Positions 1 through 4,406 are shown, counted from the stretch's first letter. The stretch: DNA of 5,563 nucleotides from Pseudoruminococcus sp964385235 (GCA_964385235.1 CAYLOD010000090.1:1-5563); one strand, 5' to 3'. The notes: generated by a model not told the origin, from the letters alone. Numbers and translations: made by a program.

Positions 1-104
1 CAATGAACTGCCGTGTGCTAATCAAGCACTGACTTCCTGCGCGGCACACAAACAAGCCCTGTCAGTGTCGAAGTTTTTCGCCGTACGGCGAAAAACGACT
101 TCGC
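1..104. repeat. Direct repeat, copy 1 (~104 bp)
   Basis: This is the first copy of a direct repeat whose second copy lies at 226-330. By eye the two differ at four substitutions (56, 65, 83, 84) and one extra T in a T-run. The unit contains a small hairpin GTGCT/AGCAC (15-19 with 25-29), an alternative pairing GTGTGC/GCACAC (13-18 with 44-49), and a perfect palindrome at 73-96. The copy begins at the first base of the window, so the repeat may extend further left. It probably belongs to a dispersed intergenic repeat family, but that is inference; only two copies are visible. Confidence 0.85.
73..96. repeat. Perfect 24-bp palindrome inside repeat copy 1
   Basis: The sequence is a perfect self-complementary palindrome: G, five T, CGCCGTACGGCG, five A, C. 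As RNA it would fold into a stem of CGCC/GGCG flanked by an A/U-rich stem with a GUAC tip. The equivalent place in copy 2 (about 298-321) keeps the CGCC and GGCG arms and the T and A runs, but the central four bases change from GTAC to ACAC. Thus the arms are preserved and only the apex differs, as expected of a hairpin rather than of a protein site needing full symmetry. Confidence 0.8.
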
Positions 105-158
105 TGCGGGCAGCCCCCGCAGGCAGGACGCTGCGGGCAGCCCCCGCAGGCAGGACGC
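105..158. repeat. Tandem 27-bp GC-rich repeat (2 copies)
   Basis: Two exactly identical 27-bp units sit head to tail at 105-131 and 132-158, directly after repeat copy 1. Each unit starts with TGCGGG and has CCCGCA five bases later, so each can fold into a compact GC-rich hairpin. The 27-bp length is a multiple of three, so overlapping frames stay open and translate as a short repeated Ala/Gly/Arg-rich peptide, which I regard as incidental. Related GC-rich sequence follows copy 2 at 331-356, but no exact tandem unit is present there. Confidence 0.85.
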
Positions 159-225
159 GTAATCGCTCACTGCGTTCGCTCGACGTCGGCAAGAGAAGTT
201 TATTGCCGCGCAGGTACGAAGTTAC

Positions 226-330
226 CAATGAACTGCCGTGTGCTAATCAAGCACTGACTTCCTGCGCGGCACACAAACAAACCCTGTCAATGTCGAAGTT
301 TTTTCGCCACACGGCGAAAAACGACTTCGC
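226..330. repeat. Direct repeat, copy 2 (~105 bp)
   Basis: This is the second copy of the repeat at 1-104, in the same orientation and 225 bp downstream. The match begins at CAATGAACTG and ends at CGACTTCGC, after which the two flanks diverge: copy 1 runs into the 27-bp tandem units, copy 2 into a different GC-rich stretch with its own palindrome (340-354). The 120-base spacer between the copies contains the tandem units and the motif CGCTCACTGCGTTCGCTCG (165-183). No terminal inverted repeats, target duplications or transposase fragments are seen. Confidence 0.85.
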
Positions 331-385
331 GTCTTGCCCGCAGGGGTACCCTGCCGCATATTTTGTGAAATGGTGGGAAAGCTAT

Positions 386-403
386 GTATACGTTGTATAC
401 GTT
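386..403. promoter_or_regulatory. Tandem GTATACGTT motif upstream of the 438 gene
   Basis: GTATACGTT occurs twice in immediate succession (386-394 and 395-403). Because GTATAC is itself a palindrome, the pair makes a GTATAC-GTT-GTATAC dyad of the size expected for a dimeric regulator's operator. It lies about 35-50 bases before the start codon at 438 and overlaps plausible -10 sequences (TATACG, or TAAAAT at 403-408), with a weak -35-like TTGTGA at 363-368. Position and symmetry suggest a regulator site or promoter element; no particular regulator can be named. Confidence 0.35.
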
Positions 404-437
404 AAAATTATTAATGTTAACTTGGAGGTATATTGAT

Positions 438-617
438 ATGGTTAGAAATACAATGAACGTTGTCAAGGGCGTCGGCGCGGGTCTTATCGCGGGCGCTGTC
501 GTCGGATATGTGGGAAGCCAAATGATGAAAAACCCGAAAAAAACTAAGAAAAAGGCGGCACACGCTGTCAACGCGGTCGAAAACCTGCTTGACAATTTTC
601 ATTCTATGCTAAAATAA
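438..617 (+). CDS. Small glycine-rich membrane-anchor protein, YtxH-like (59 aa)
   Basis: This encodes a 59-residue protein. Residues about 9-27 form a Gly/Ala/Val-rich hydrophobic segment (GVGAGLIAGAVVGYVGS) with glycine-zipper spacing. A strongly basic stretch follows (KNPKKTKKK, about 31-39), then a short amphipathic helix ending VENLLDNFHSMLK. That layout resembles small YtxH-type proteins of Firmicutes, anchored by one helix with a cytoplasmic basic tail; their function is poorly known and the assignment rests on layout alone. The ATG at 438 is chosen because GGAGG (424-428) lies nine bases upstream; an in-frame ATG at 384 lacks such a site. The gene is single, preceded by the tandem GTATACGTT motif, and converges on the SPFH gene. 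Confidence 0.8.
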   Translation: MVRNTMNVVKGVGAGLIAGAVVGYVGSQMMKNPKKTKKKAAHAVNAVENLLDNFHSMLK

Positions 618-621
618 GTCA

Positions 622-647
622 TATCGGAACGGTTCGCCGTTCCGATA
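622..647. terminator. UUCG-capped hairpin between convergent genes
   Basis: An 11-bp perfect stem, TATCGGAACGG (622-632) with CCGTTCCGATA (637-647), is closed by a TTCG tetraloop, one of the most stable RNA hairpins. It lies five bases after the stop of the plus-strand gene and 38 bases beyond the stop of the minus-strand SPFH gene, so it can serve transcripts from both sides. Neither side has a strong U-run; the minus-strand transcript has the better tail (TGACTTATTTTA). It is therefore either a weak bidirectional terminator or an end-stabilising hairpin. Confidence 0.6.
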
Positions 648-685
648 CATAATATGCCCCGCTCGTCAGCCGTTACGCGTTTGCA

Positions 686-1552
686 TTATTCCGACGCTTT
701 ACTGCTGCCGGACGATTCCGTGCCTTTGGCGTTGTCCATATCAAGCCCTAAAAGGAGATTGTCCGAGCCGTAATACGTCGGCATTTTGCCGTCCCACTTT
801 TCAATAAACTCAAGGTAAATTATATTCTGTGAGATCTGCTCGTTTTTGAGCTTCATCGCTTCCGCCTCGCCCTTCGCTTTGGTGACTGCCTGATCTGCCT
901 CCGTTTTTATTCTCTCAAGGTCATACTTCGCCTTGAGGGCGTTTTGCTCGGCGATCTGCTTTTCCTCAATGGCAGTGTTAAACGCGTCGCTGAACTCAAA
1001 GTTCACAATGTTGAAGCTGTCTATCAATATGTACTTTTCCTTGAGCTTTTCCTGTAAAAAGTCCTTCATTTCCGCGGATACTTCTGTGCGCTTCGTGATA
1101 AGCTCCTCCGCTGTATATCTCGATGTAACGGACTTGATACATTCGGAGATTGCGGGACTTATAACTGTAGATTCATAACTTAAACCGATTTTTTGATAGA
1201 GATCGGCAACATGATCCTGATCCACACGGTAGTTTACCGCGATAGAGCTTTTAATTGTCTGCAGGTCTTTACTCGCGGAGGAATTGTCTGTGGACTCATA
1301 TTTCTTAACACGGACATCAATTATTTCAGCGGTCTGTACAAAGGGAATCTTAAGGTTGACACCCTCGTTCATGATCGCTCCCGTAACAGCGCCCATATTT
1401 AAAGTCACGCCCTTGTGACCGGCGGGCACTATACATACCGATGAAAAGCCGATGACCGCTAAGACGACAACAATGACACACGCGATCACAATGGTTTTTA
1501 TTTTCCTGCCTTTTGGATTTACTGTAAAAATCTTTTTATTTTCCTCTGACAT
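686..1552 (-). CDS. Prohibitin-family SPFH/Band 7 membrane protein
   Basis: This is a 288-residue SPFH (stomatin/prohibitin/flotillin) protein. A basic N-terminus (KGRKIK) leads into one transmembrane helix at about 19-38. The SPFH domain covers about 40-205, opening with VPAGHKGVTLNMGAV and including NEGVNLKIPF and the DLQTIKSSIAVNYRV strand region. A charged Ala/Glu/Lys-rich coiled coil follows at about 195-240, then EFIEKWDGKMP, a conserved end seen in bacterial prohibitin homologues, and a Ser-rich tail. Family members form large membrane-bound rings linked to membrane organisation and protein quality control; the partner here is unknown. Often such genes neighbour a membrane protease; none is present. 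The start is supported by AGAAAGGAA (complement of 1561-1569) eight bases upstream. It appears monocistronic. Confidence 0.9.
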   Translation of the reverse strand: MSEENKKIFTVNPKGRKIKTIVIACVIVVVLAVIGFSSVCIVPAGHKGVTLNMGAVTGAIMNEGVNLKIPFVQTAEIIDVRVKKYESTDNSSASKDLQTIKSSIAVNYRVDQDHVADLYQKIGLSYESTVISPAISECIKSVTSRYTAEELITKRTEVSAEMKDFLQEKLKEKYILIDSFNIVNFEFSDAFNTAIEEKQIAEQNALKAKYDLERIKTEADQAVTKAKGEAEAMKLKNEQISQNIIYLEFIEKWDGKMPTYYGSDNLLLGLDMDNAKGTESSGSSKASE

Positions 1553-1585
1553 TGTAATTTTTCCTTTCTGTTTGGTTATAACTTG

Positions 1586-1637
1586 GGCAATATGTCCCCC
1601 TTCGGATCCCGCGCCTCATAATATGGGATATATTGCC
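1586..1637. repeat. Long imperfect inverted repeat upstream of the SPFH gene
   Basis: The arms GGCAATATGTCCC (1586-1598) and GGGATATATTGCC (1625-1637) are complementary over 13 bases with one mismatch, separated by 26 bases. The pair sits 34-85 bases before the SPFH start codon, in the gap left after the tRNA terminator. A minus-strand TATTAT (complement of 1618-1623) lies between the arms and could be a -10 box, though its -35 region is poor. If that is the promoter, the arms straddle it and could be paired operator sites; if transcription starts further upstream, they could form a leader hairpin. The sequence does not decide. Confidence 0.55.
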
Positions 1638-1664
1638 TGAGCTTCGGCCGCAAATATTTAAAAA

Positions 1665-1704
1665 CTCAAAAATACAAAAAGCCCTCGGCTTGTGCCGAAA
1701 GCTT
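1665..1704 (-). terminator. Intrinsic terminator of the tRNA gene
   Basis: Read on the minus strand, AAGCTTTCGGC, loop ACAA, GCCGAGGGCTT forms an 11-bp stem including two G-U pairs (1679-1704 in plus coordinates). TTTTTGTATTTTT follows directly. The stem begins two bases after the CCA end of the tRNA, so this is a classic Rho-independent terminator for that gene. It also largely insulates the SPFH gene downstream from tRNA transcription. Confidence 0.85.
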
Positions 1705-1705
1705 A

Positions 1706-1782
1706 TGGTGGGGCATCAGGGACTCGAACCCCGGACCGACCGGTTATGAGCCGGTAGCTCTAACCAACTGAGCTAATGCCCC
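1706..1782 (-). tRNA. tRNA with CAU anticodon (elongator Met, or lysidine-type Ile2)
   Basis: A complete 77-nucleotide cloverleaf is readable on the minus strand, with CCA encoded. The acceptor arms are GGGGCAT and ATGCCCC, the D-arm contains TAGCTCAGTTGGTTAGAGC, the anticodon arm is ACCGG-CTCATAA-CCGGT with anticodon CAT at 1746-1748 (complement), and the T-arm loop is TTCGAGT. The anticodon stem lacks the three consecutive G-C pairs typical of initiator tRNA, and the acceptor begins with a standard G-C pair, so it is not tRNA-fMet. CAU is also the gene-encoded anticodon of tRNA-Ile2, whose C34 is modified to lysidine to read AUA. Elongator Met is my working call; Ile2 remains possible. Confidence 0.92.
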
Positions 1783-1821
1783 GAATTTTGCACAATATCA
1801 TATCCCAGCAGTGCGTTATAG

Positions 1822-1850
1822 ATTATAACACCGAAATAATTCCTTGTCAA
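1822..1850 (-). promoter_or_regulatory. Consensus sigma-A promoter for the tRNA
   Basis: On the minus strand the -35 is a perfect TTGACA (complement of 1845-1850) and the -10 a perfect TATAAT (complement of 1822-1827), separated by 17 bases. The -10 is also extended: TG lies one base before it (TGTTATAAT). The DNA further upstream is AT-rich and could act as an UP element. Transcription should start near 1815, about 33 bases before the mature tRNA 5' end, leaving a short leader for RNase P. Such a strong promoter fits a stable RNA gene. Confidence 0.88.
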
Positions 1851-1935
1851 TATATTTTAAGAAATTTTTCACTTCAGCTTGAAATCACAATTATAAAAAC
1901 CGGCATATTTTACTGTCGCAAAATCTGAGAAGATA

Positions 1936-1944
1936 TGTTATACT
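1936..1944 (+). promoter_or_regulatory. Extended -10 promoter for the 1975 gene
   Basis: TGTTATACT is an extended -10 element (TG, one base, then TATACT with five of six consensus matches). No good -35 stands at the expected distance, which is common for extended -10 promoters. Initiation near 1951 would give a leader of about 24 bases before the ATG at 1975. It diverges from the tRNA promoter about 90 bases away. Confidence 0.6.
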
Positions 1945-1974
1945 ATATCCTGATAAAGAAACGCGGGTGAGAAT

Positions 1975-2202
1975 ATGCACAAAGTAAAACCTCACAGCCC
2001 CAAAAGGCTGATCACTTCAATACTTGTAATAATACTGGTAGCGGCTTTAACCGTTTCTCTGGCACTGCTCGGCTACCACCTTGCCTCGCGATACCGCGAC
2101 ACGATAACGGATGCCGTAAACGGCATAACCAATAAGCTCTCCGACTTTGAACAGGATATTTTTCCACCGTCGGAAACATCTGAGCCTTATTCTCAAAAAT
2201 AA
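1975..2202 (+). CDS. Small single-pass membrane protein of unknown function (75 aa)
   Basis: I do not recognise this 75-residue protein. It has a basic N-terminus (HKVKPHSPKR), one long hydrophobic helix at about 12-34 (LITSILVIILVAALTVSLALL), and a C-terminal part with amphipathic character (TDAVNGITNKLSDFEQDIF) ending in a Pro/Ser/Glu-rich tail. By the positive-inside rule the N-terminus is cytoplasmic and the ~40-residue tail outside. There is no signal-peptidase site or lipobox. The start is supported by GGGTGAG (1965-1971), which matches the GGTGA portion of the Shine-Dalgarno consensus and thus sits correctly despite being close to the ATG. An extended -10 lies upstream. No terminator follows, so some transcripts may continue into rubredoxin. 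Confidence 0.72.
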   Translation: MHKVKPHSPKRLITSILVIILVAALTVSLALLGYHLASRYRDTITDAVNGITNKLSDFEQDIFPPSETSEPYSQK

Positions 2203-2228
2203 ATTTCTTCTCAATAATAAAAAATAAA

Positions 2229-2257
2229 TTGACATTTAAAGCTTAAAATACGATAAT
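2229..2257 (+). promoter_or_regulatory. Sigma-A promoter for rubredoxin
   Basis: A perfect -35 TTGACA (2229-2234) is followed after 17 bases by GATAAT (2252-2257), five of six matches to the -10 consensus. Transcription would start near 2264, giving a leader of about 29 bases that keeps the AAAGGAGA ribosome binding site. It lies in the 90-base gap after the preceding stop codon, so rubredoxin can be expressed independently. Confidence 0.8.
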
Positions 2258-2292
2258 AATATTGTAAAACAGATTAAGAAAGGAGAATTGCC

Positions 2293-2454
2293 ATGGATAA
2301 ATATGTATGCGACGCCTGCGCGTGGGAATATGACCCCGCCGTCGGTGATCCCGATAACGGCATCGCGCCGGGGACGGCGTTTGAGGATCTTCCCGACGAC
2401 TGGGTATGCCCTGTATGCGGCGTAGGCAAGGATATGTTTTCAAAAGTCGAGTAA
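2293..2454 (+). CDS. Rubredoxin
   Basis: This 53-residue protein is a complete rubredoxin, a cytoplasmic one-electron carrier with a single iron held by four cysteines. Both ligand pairs are present: YVCDAC near the N-terminus (Cys6, Cys9) and WVCPVCG near the C-terminus (Cys39, Cys42). Between them lie family hallmarks: aromatic Trp11 and Tyr13, the GDPDNGIAPGT loop (about 18-28), Phe30 and the LPDDW turn before the second pair. Length is the family standard. In anaerobes rubredoxin usually feeds electrons to oxygen and peroxide-reducing enzymes such as rubrerythrin or flavodiiron proteins; none is encoded here, so the partner is elsewhere. The ATG at 2293 follows AAAGGAGA (2279-2286) at good spacing, and the gene has its own promoter and terminator. 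Confidence 0.96.
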   Translation: MDKYVCDACAWEYDPAVGDPDNGIAPGTAFEDLPDDWVCPVCGVGKDMFSKVE

Positions 2455-2467
2455 GCACAGCGTGACG

Positions 2468-2498
2468 ATTACTGCGGGTATACTCGCAGTAATTTTTT
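2468..2498 (+). terminator. Intrinsic terminator after rubredoxin
   Basis: ATTACTGCG (2468-2476) pairs perfectly with CGCAGTAAT (2485-2493) around an eight-base loop, followed by TTTTTT ending at 2498. It starts 14 bases after the rubredoxin stop codon. Stem plus U-run is a textbook Rho-independent terminator and closes a one-gene transcript. Confidence 0.92.
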
Positions 2499-2590
2499 GC
2501 CATTTTTAACGAGGAACTTACCCCCGACGGCGCGGGGCCTTGTAAACGGCATATCGACCGTGCTATATTGTGCAAAGGAGCATTCTGTGT

Positions 2591-2665
2591 ATGCCGGATT
2601 ATACGGTGTCTGACGCTGTCGTTCCCTTGATTTTACGTTCAGGTAATGTTTTGTTAAAGTGTTAA
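2591..2665 (+). CDS. Possible 24-codon micro-ORF (marginal)
   Basis: An ATG at 2591 is preceded at a good distance by AAAGGAG (2574-2580) and opens a 24-codon frame ending at TAA (2663-2665), starting MPDYTVSDAVVPLIL. It lacks any recognised domain. The nearby TGCTATATT promoter-like element (2561-2569) would start transcription at about 2576, inside the ribosome binding site, so the two signals do not fit well together. I list it only because the Shine-Dalgarno match is strong for intergenic DNA; chance is a serious explanation. Confidence 0.18.
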   Translation: MPDYTVSDAVVPLILRSGNVLLKC

Positions 2666-2782
2666 GCGTTATGAAGCTTGACTGTTCAATTTGTATATTG
2701 TCATAGTTTTTATTACGAGAATTTGTTGAAATCGTGGGAATTTTCGGTTTTTTCGCATATGCACTGTATTTTTTTTGCCGAT

Positions 2783-2791
2783 TGTGATAAT
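2783..2791 (+). promoter_or_regulatory. Extended -10 promoter for the 2865 gene
   Basis: TGTGATAAT combines a TG extension with GATAAT, five of six matches to the -10 consensus. The -35 region at 17 bases upstream is poor, and a run of eight T lies between. Initiation near 2798 gives a leader of about 67 bases before the ATG at 2865. The element may also drive the transketolase genes downstream, because no strong terminator intervenes. Confidence 0.5.
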
Positions 2792-2864
2792 ATATAGATT
2801 GGTATCACTTGTTTATGATGCCCTGATCTTTTGCCGGCTTATTCGGAGAGAGTTGAACAGCTGT

Positions 2865-3425
2865 ATGAAATTAAAGACTTTAAGAATTAAAGCATTTCTT
2901 ATATCGGCAGTGTTTGCGGTCATGATGTCGGTGCCTCTTGCCGCTTACGCGGAGAATGATTATTACGATTATTCCGATACGGAATCCTCTATGCAGTCTG
3001 ACGGAATGACGTCAGAGGACTGGCTGGAGCTGCAAAGCGAGGCTCAGGCGGCAATAAATTCGCAAAACGACGGAAATAACTCAAGTCCCTCGCAAAAGGA
3101 CAAAAATAATCCCAAGGGCGGCAGTTTTAAGGACTTTAAAGAGGGAGGATATGTCGGCAGCGGTGAATGGCTCCTTGTTATAGGTATCATTTTTATTGTT
3201 TTGGGAGCGGCGGGGATTGGCTTTATCGTGTTTATGATGGTTCGCCGCAAAAAACTGGCATACGCCAAGGCCGCTAAGAAATCCGTTCCGCCCGCGAAAA
3301 GAGAAAAAAAGAATGACGATCCGGAGGATCTGGGCTTGTTCTTAGCTGAATTTAACAGTTCCACACGTCCGTATAACGGGAACGGACATTCAGGCAGACG
3401 AATCGCTCCCAAAAGCGACAGATAG
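2865..3425 (+). CDS. Type I single-pass membrane protein with signal peptide, unknown function (186 aa)
   Basis: I cannot name this protein. It starts with a classical signal peptide: basic MKLKTLRIK, a hydrophobic core to about residue 25, then LAAYA before a predicted cut after Ala29. The exported part (about 30-100) is acidic and low-complexity: ENDYYDYSD, a short helix EDWLELQSEAQAAIN, then an Asn/Ser/Lys/Gly-rich linker. A second hydrophobic helix at about 101-126 is followed by RRKK, a stop-transfer signal, leaving a ~60-residue basic cytoplasmic tail that includes DDPEDLGLFLAEFN. The ATG at 2865 is preferred because translation from it begins exactly at the signal peptide; upstream in-frame starts would bury it. 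GGAGAG (2845-2850) is the likely binding site, though 14 bases away is long. A link with the transketolase genes downstream is only positional. Confidence 0.75.
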   Translation: MKLKTLRIKAFLISAVFAVMMSVPLAAYAENDYYDYSDTESSMQSDGMTSEDWLELQSEAQAAINSQNDGNNSSPSQKDKNNPKGGSFKDFKEGGYVGSGEWLLVIGIIFIVLGAAGIGFIVFMMVRRKKLAYAKAAKKSVPPAKREKKNDDPEDLGLFLAEFNSSTRPYNGNGHSGRRIAPKSDR

Positions 3426-3441
3426 TTAAACAGATAGTTAA
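3419..3441 (+). repeat. 12-bp tandem duplication over a stop codon
   Basis: CAGATAGTTAA occurs at 3419-3429 and again at 3431-3441, a period of 12 bases. The first copy contains the stop codon of the preceding gene (TAG, 3423-3425). As 12 is divisible by three, the second copy places another TAG in the same frame four codons later. It looks like a small slippage duplication. Confidence 0.7.
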
Positions 3442-3509
3442 TCAGAAAAAGCTTCCGCAGCGGGAGGTTTAATATATCTCTTATTCATTATACGGGAGGA
3501 ATATAGTAA

Positions 3510-4367
3510 ATGAACAAAAGGGAAAAAGCAGCTTTAAAGGTTACTGCAAATAAGGTACGTCAGCTTATAATAGAGGGCGTCTATAATGCAAAGTCCGGTC
3601 ATCCGGGCGGTTCACTTTCCGCGGCCGAAATCTTTACATATCTATACTTTAAGGAGCTTAACATTGACCCTCGAAACCATGAATGGGCGGACAGGGACAG
3701 GTTCGTTCTCTCTAAGGGGCATTGTTGCCCGGGGCTTTACGCTGCGTTAGCGCTCAGGGGTTTTTTCCCGGAAAATGAGTTGAAATCTCTCCGCCATATC
3801 GGATCGATGCTTCAGGGACACCCTGATATGAAGGGTACTCCCGGTGTTGATATGAGTTCGGGCTCACTCGGACAGGGCGTTTCCGCTGCCTGCGGAATGG
3901 CTTTGGCGGCTAAGCTCGACAACGCATCATATCGTGTTTACGCCATGCTCGGCGACGGTGAGTGCGAGGAGGGGCAGGTTTGGGAGTCCGCCATGTTTGC
4001 GGCTCATTACAAGCTTGACAACCTTTGCTATATCGTTGACTACAACGGCTTGCAGATTGACGGCAAAGTAAGCGACGTCGCGGGTCTTGAACCGCTCGAC
4101 GAGAAGTTCGGAAGCTTTGGCTTTGAGGTTATTAAAATCAACGGACATTGCTTTGATCAAATTGAAGATGCTTTTCAAAAGGCGAGGACTGTCAAGGGCA
4201 GACCTACAGTCATAATCGCAGCGACAGTCAAGGGTAAGGGCGTTTCCTATATGGAGGGGCAGGTCGGTTGGCATGGCAAGGCTCCGAACACTGAACAGTA
4301 CGTGCTCGCCATGAATGAGCTTAAGGAGCAGCAGAAGGTCTTGGAAGCCGGGCTCGCTGATATATAA
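3510..4367 (+). CDS. Transketolase, N-terminal (thiamine-diphosphate-binding) subunit
   Basis: This 285-residue protein is the N-terminal half of a split transketolase, the non-oxidative pentose phosphate enzyme that moves two-carbon ketol units between sugar phosphates. The thiamine-diphosphate motif is clear: GDGE (148-151) through DYNG with metal-ligand Asn179. Active-site histidines stand in KSGHPGG (His31), LSKGHCCPG (His71) and LQGHPDMKGTPG (His104), and His255 in VGWHGKAPN. VDMSSGSLGQG (113-123) and VKGKGVSYME are also typical. Length fits the half-size form found in many Firmicutes and archaea rather than the ~660-residue fused enzyme. GGGAGGA (3494-3500) precedes the ATG by nine bases. 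The C-terminal partner follows 39 bases downstream, almost surely co-transcribed. Confidence 0.95.
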   Translation: MNKREKAALKVTANKVRQLIIEGVYNAKSGHPGGSLSAAEIFTYLYFKELNIDPRNHEWADRDRFVLSKGHCCPGLYAALALRGFFPENELKSLRHIGSMLQGHPDMKGTPGVDMSSGSLGQGVSAACGMALAAKLDNASYRVYAMLGDGECEEGQVWESAMFAAHYKLDNLCYIVDYNGLQIDGKVSDVAGLEPLDEKFGSFGFEVIKINGHCFDQIEDAFQKARTVKGRPTVIIAATVKGKGVSYMEGQVGWHGKAPNTEQYVLAMNELKEQQKVLEAGLADI

Positions 4368-4406
4368 CTTTTGCTTCTTTAAATATTTGAAAGGAATGGT
4401 CATAAA

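Larger units (their letters stand above)
1..437. other. Gene-free, repeat-rich intergenic stretch
   Basis: This stretch of over 430 bases carries no supported gene. Reading frames stay open across parts of it on both strands, but they run through palindromes and tandem repeats, give low-complexity Arg/Ala/Ser-rich products and lack credible ribosome binding sites. It holds two ~104-bp direct repeats, a tandem 27-bp hairpin unit and a short palindrome at 340-354 (GCAGGG, GTA, CCCTGC). From about 355 it becomes AT-rich and serves as the upstream region of the small gene starting at 438. It is visibly more GC-rich and more structured than the other intergenic regions of the window. Confidence 0.7.
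2499..2864. other. Long intergenic region, no firm gene
   Basis: These ~365 bases between the rubredoxin terminator and the next gene contain no recognisable gene. The first third is GC-rich (GGCGCGGGG near 2530); the rest is AT-rich with T-runs at about 2745-2776. Visible elements are a TGCTATATT extended -10-like sequence (2561-2569), a marginal 24-codon ORF (2591-2665), and the extended -10 for the downstream gene (2783-2791). I found no tRNA and no convincing riboswitch fold. Confidence 0.55.

Noticed and set aside
22..228. Minus-strand open frame of 68 codons in the repeat block
   Set aside because: The translated sequence simply mirrors the repeat units, including the doubled 27-bp unit; no domain and no convincing ribosome binding site.
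1..330. CRISPR array
   Set aside because: There are only two ~104-bp units with a 120-bp spacer, far from the usual repeat and spacer sizes, and no cas genes.
65..436. Plus-strand open frame of 123 codons across the repeat block
   Set aside because: It runs through palindromes and exact tandem repeats, encodes low-complexity Arg/Ala-rich sequence, and the better-supported gene starts at 438 with its own GGAGG site.
2243..2575. Minus-strand 110-codon frame opposite rubredoxin
   Set aside because: It is antisense to the unmistakable rubredoxin gene and its terminator, with an Arg/Pro-rich composition.
2775..2864. Upstream extension of the 186-residue membrane protein, from an ATG at 2775 or TTG at 2853
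   Set aside because: The signal peptide begins exactly at the ATG at 2865. The 2775 ATG overlaps the -10 promoter element, and the TTG at 2853 is only two bases from the GGAGAG site.
3452..3466. Possible attenuator hairpin CTTCC/GGGAG before transketolase
   Set aside because: The stem is only five pairs, one of them G-T, with no good U-run; too weak to call.
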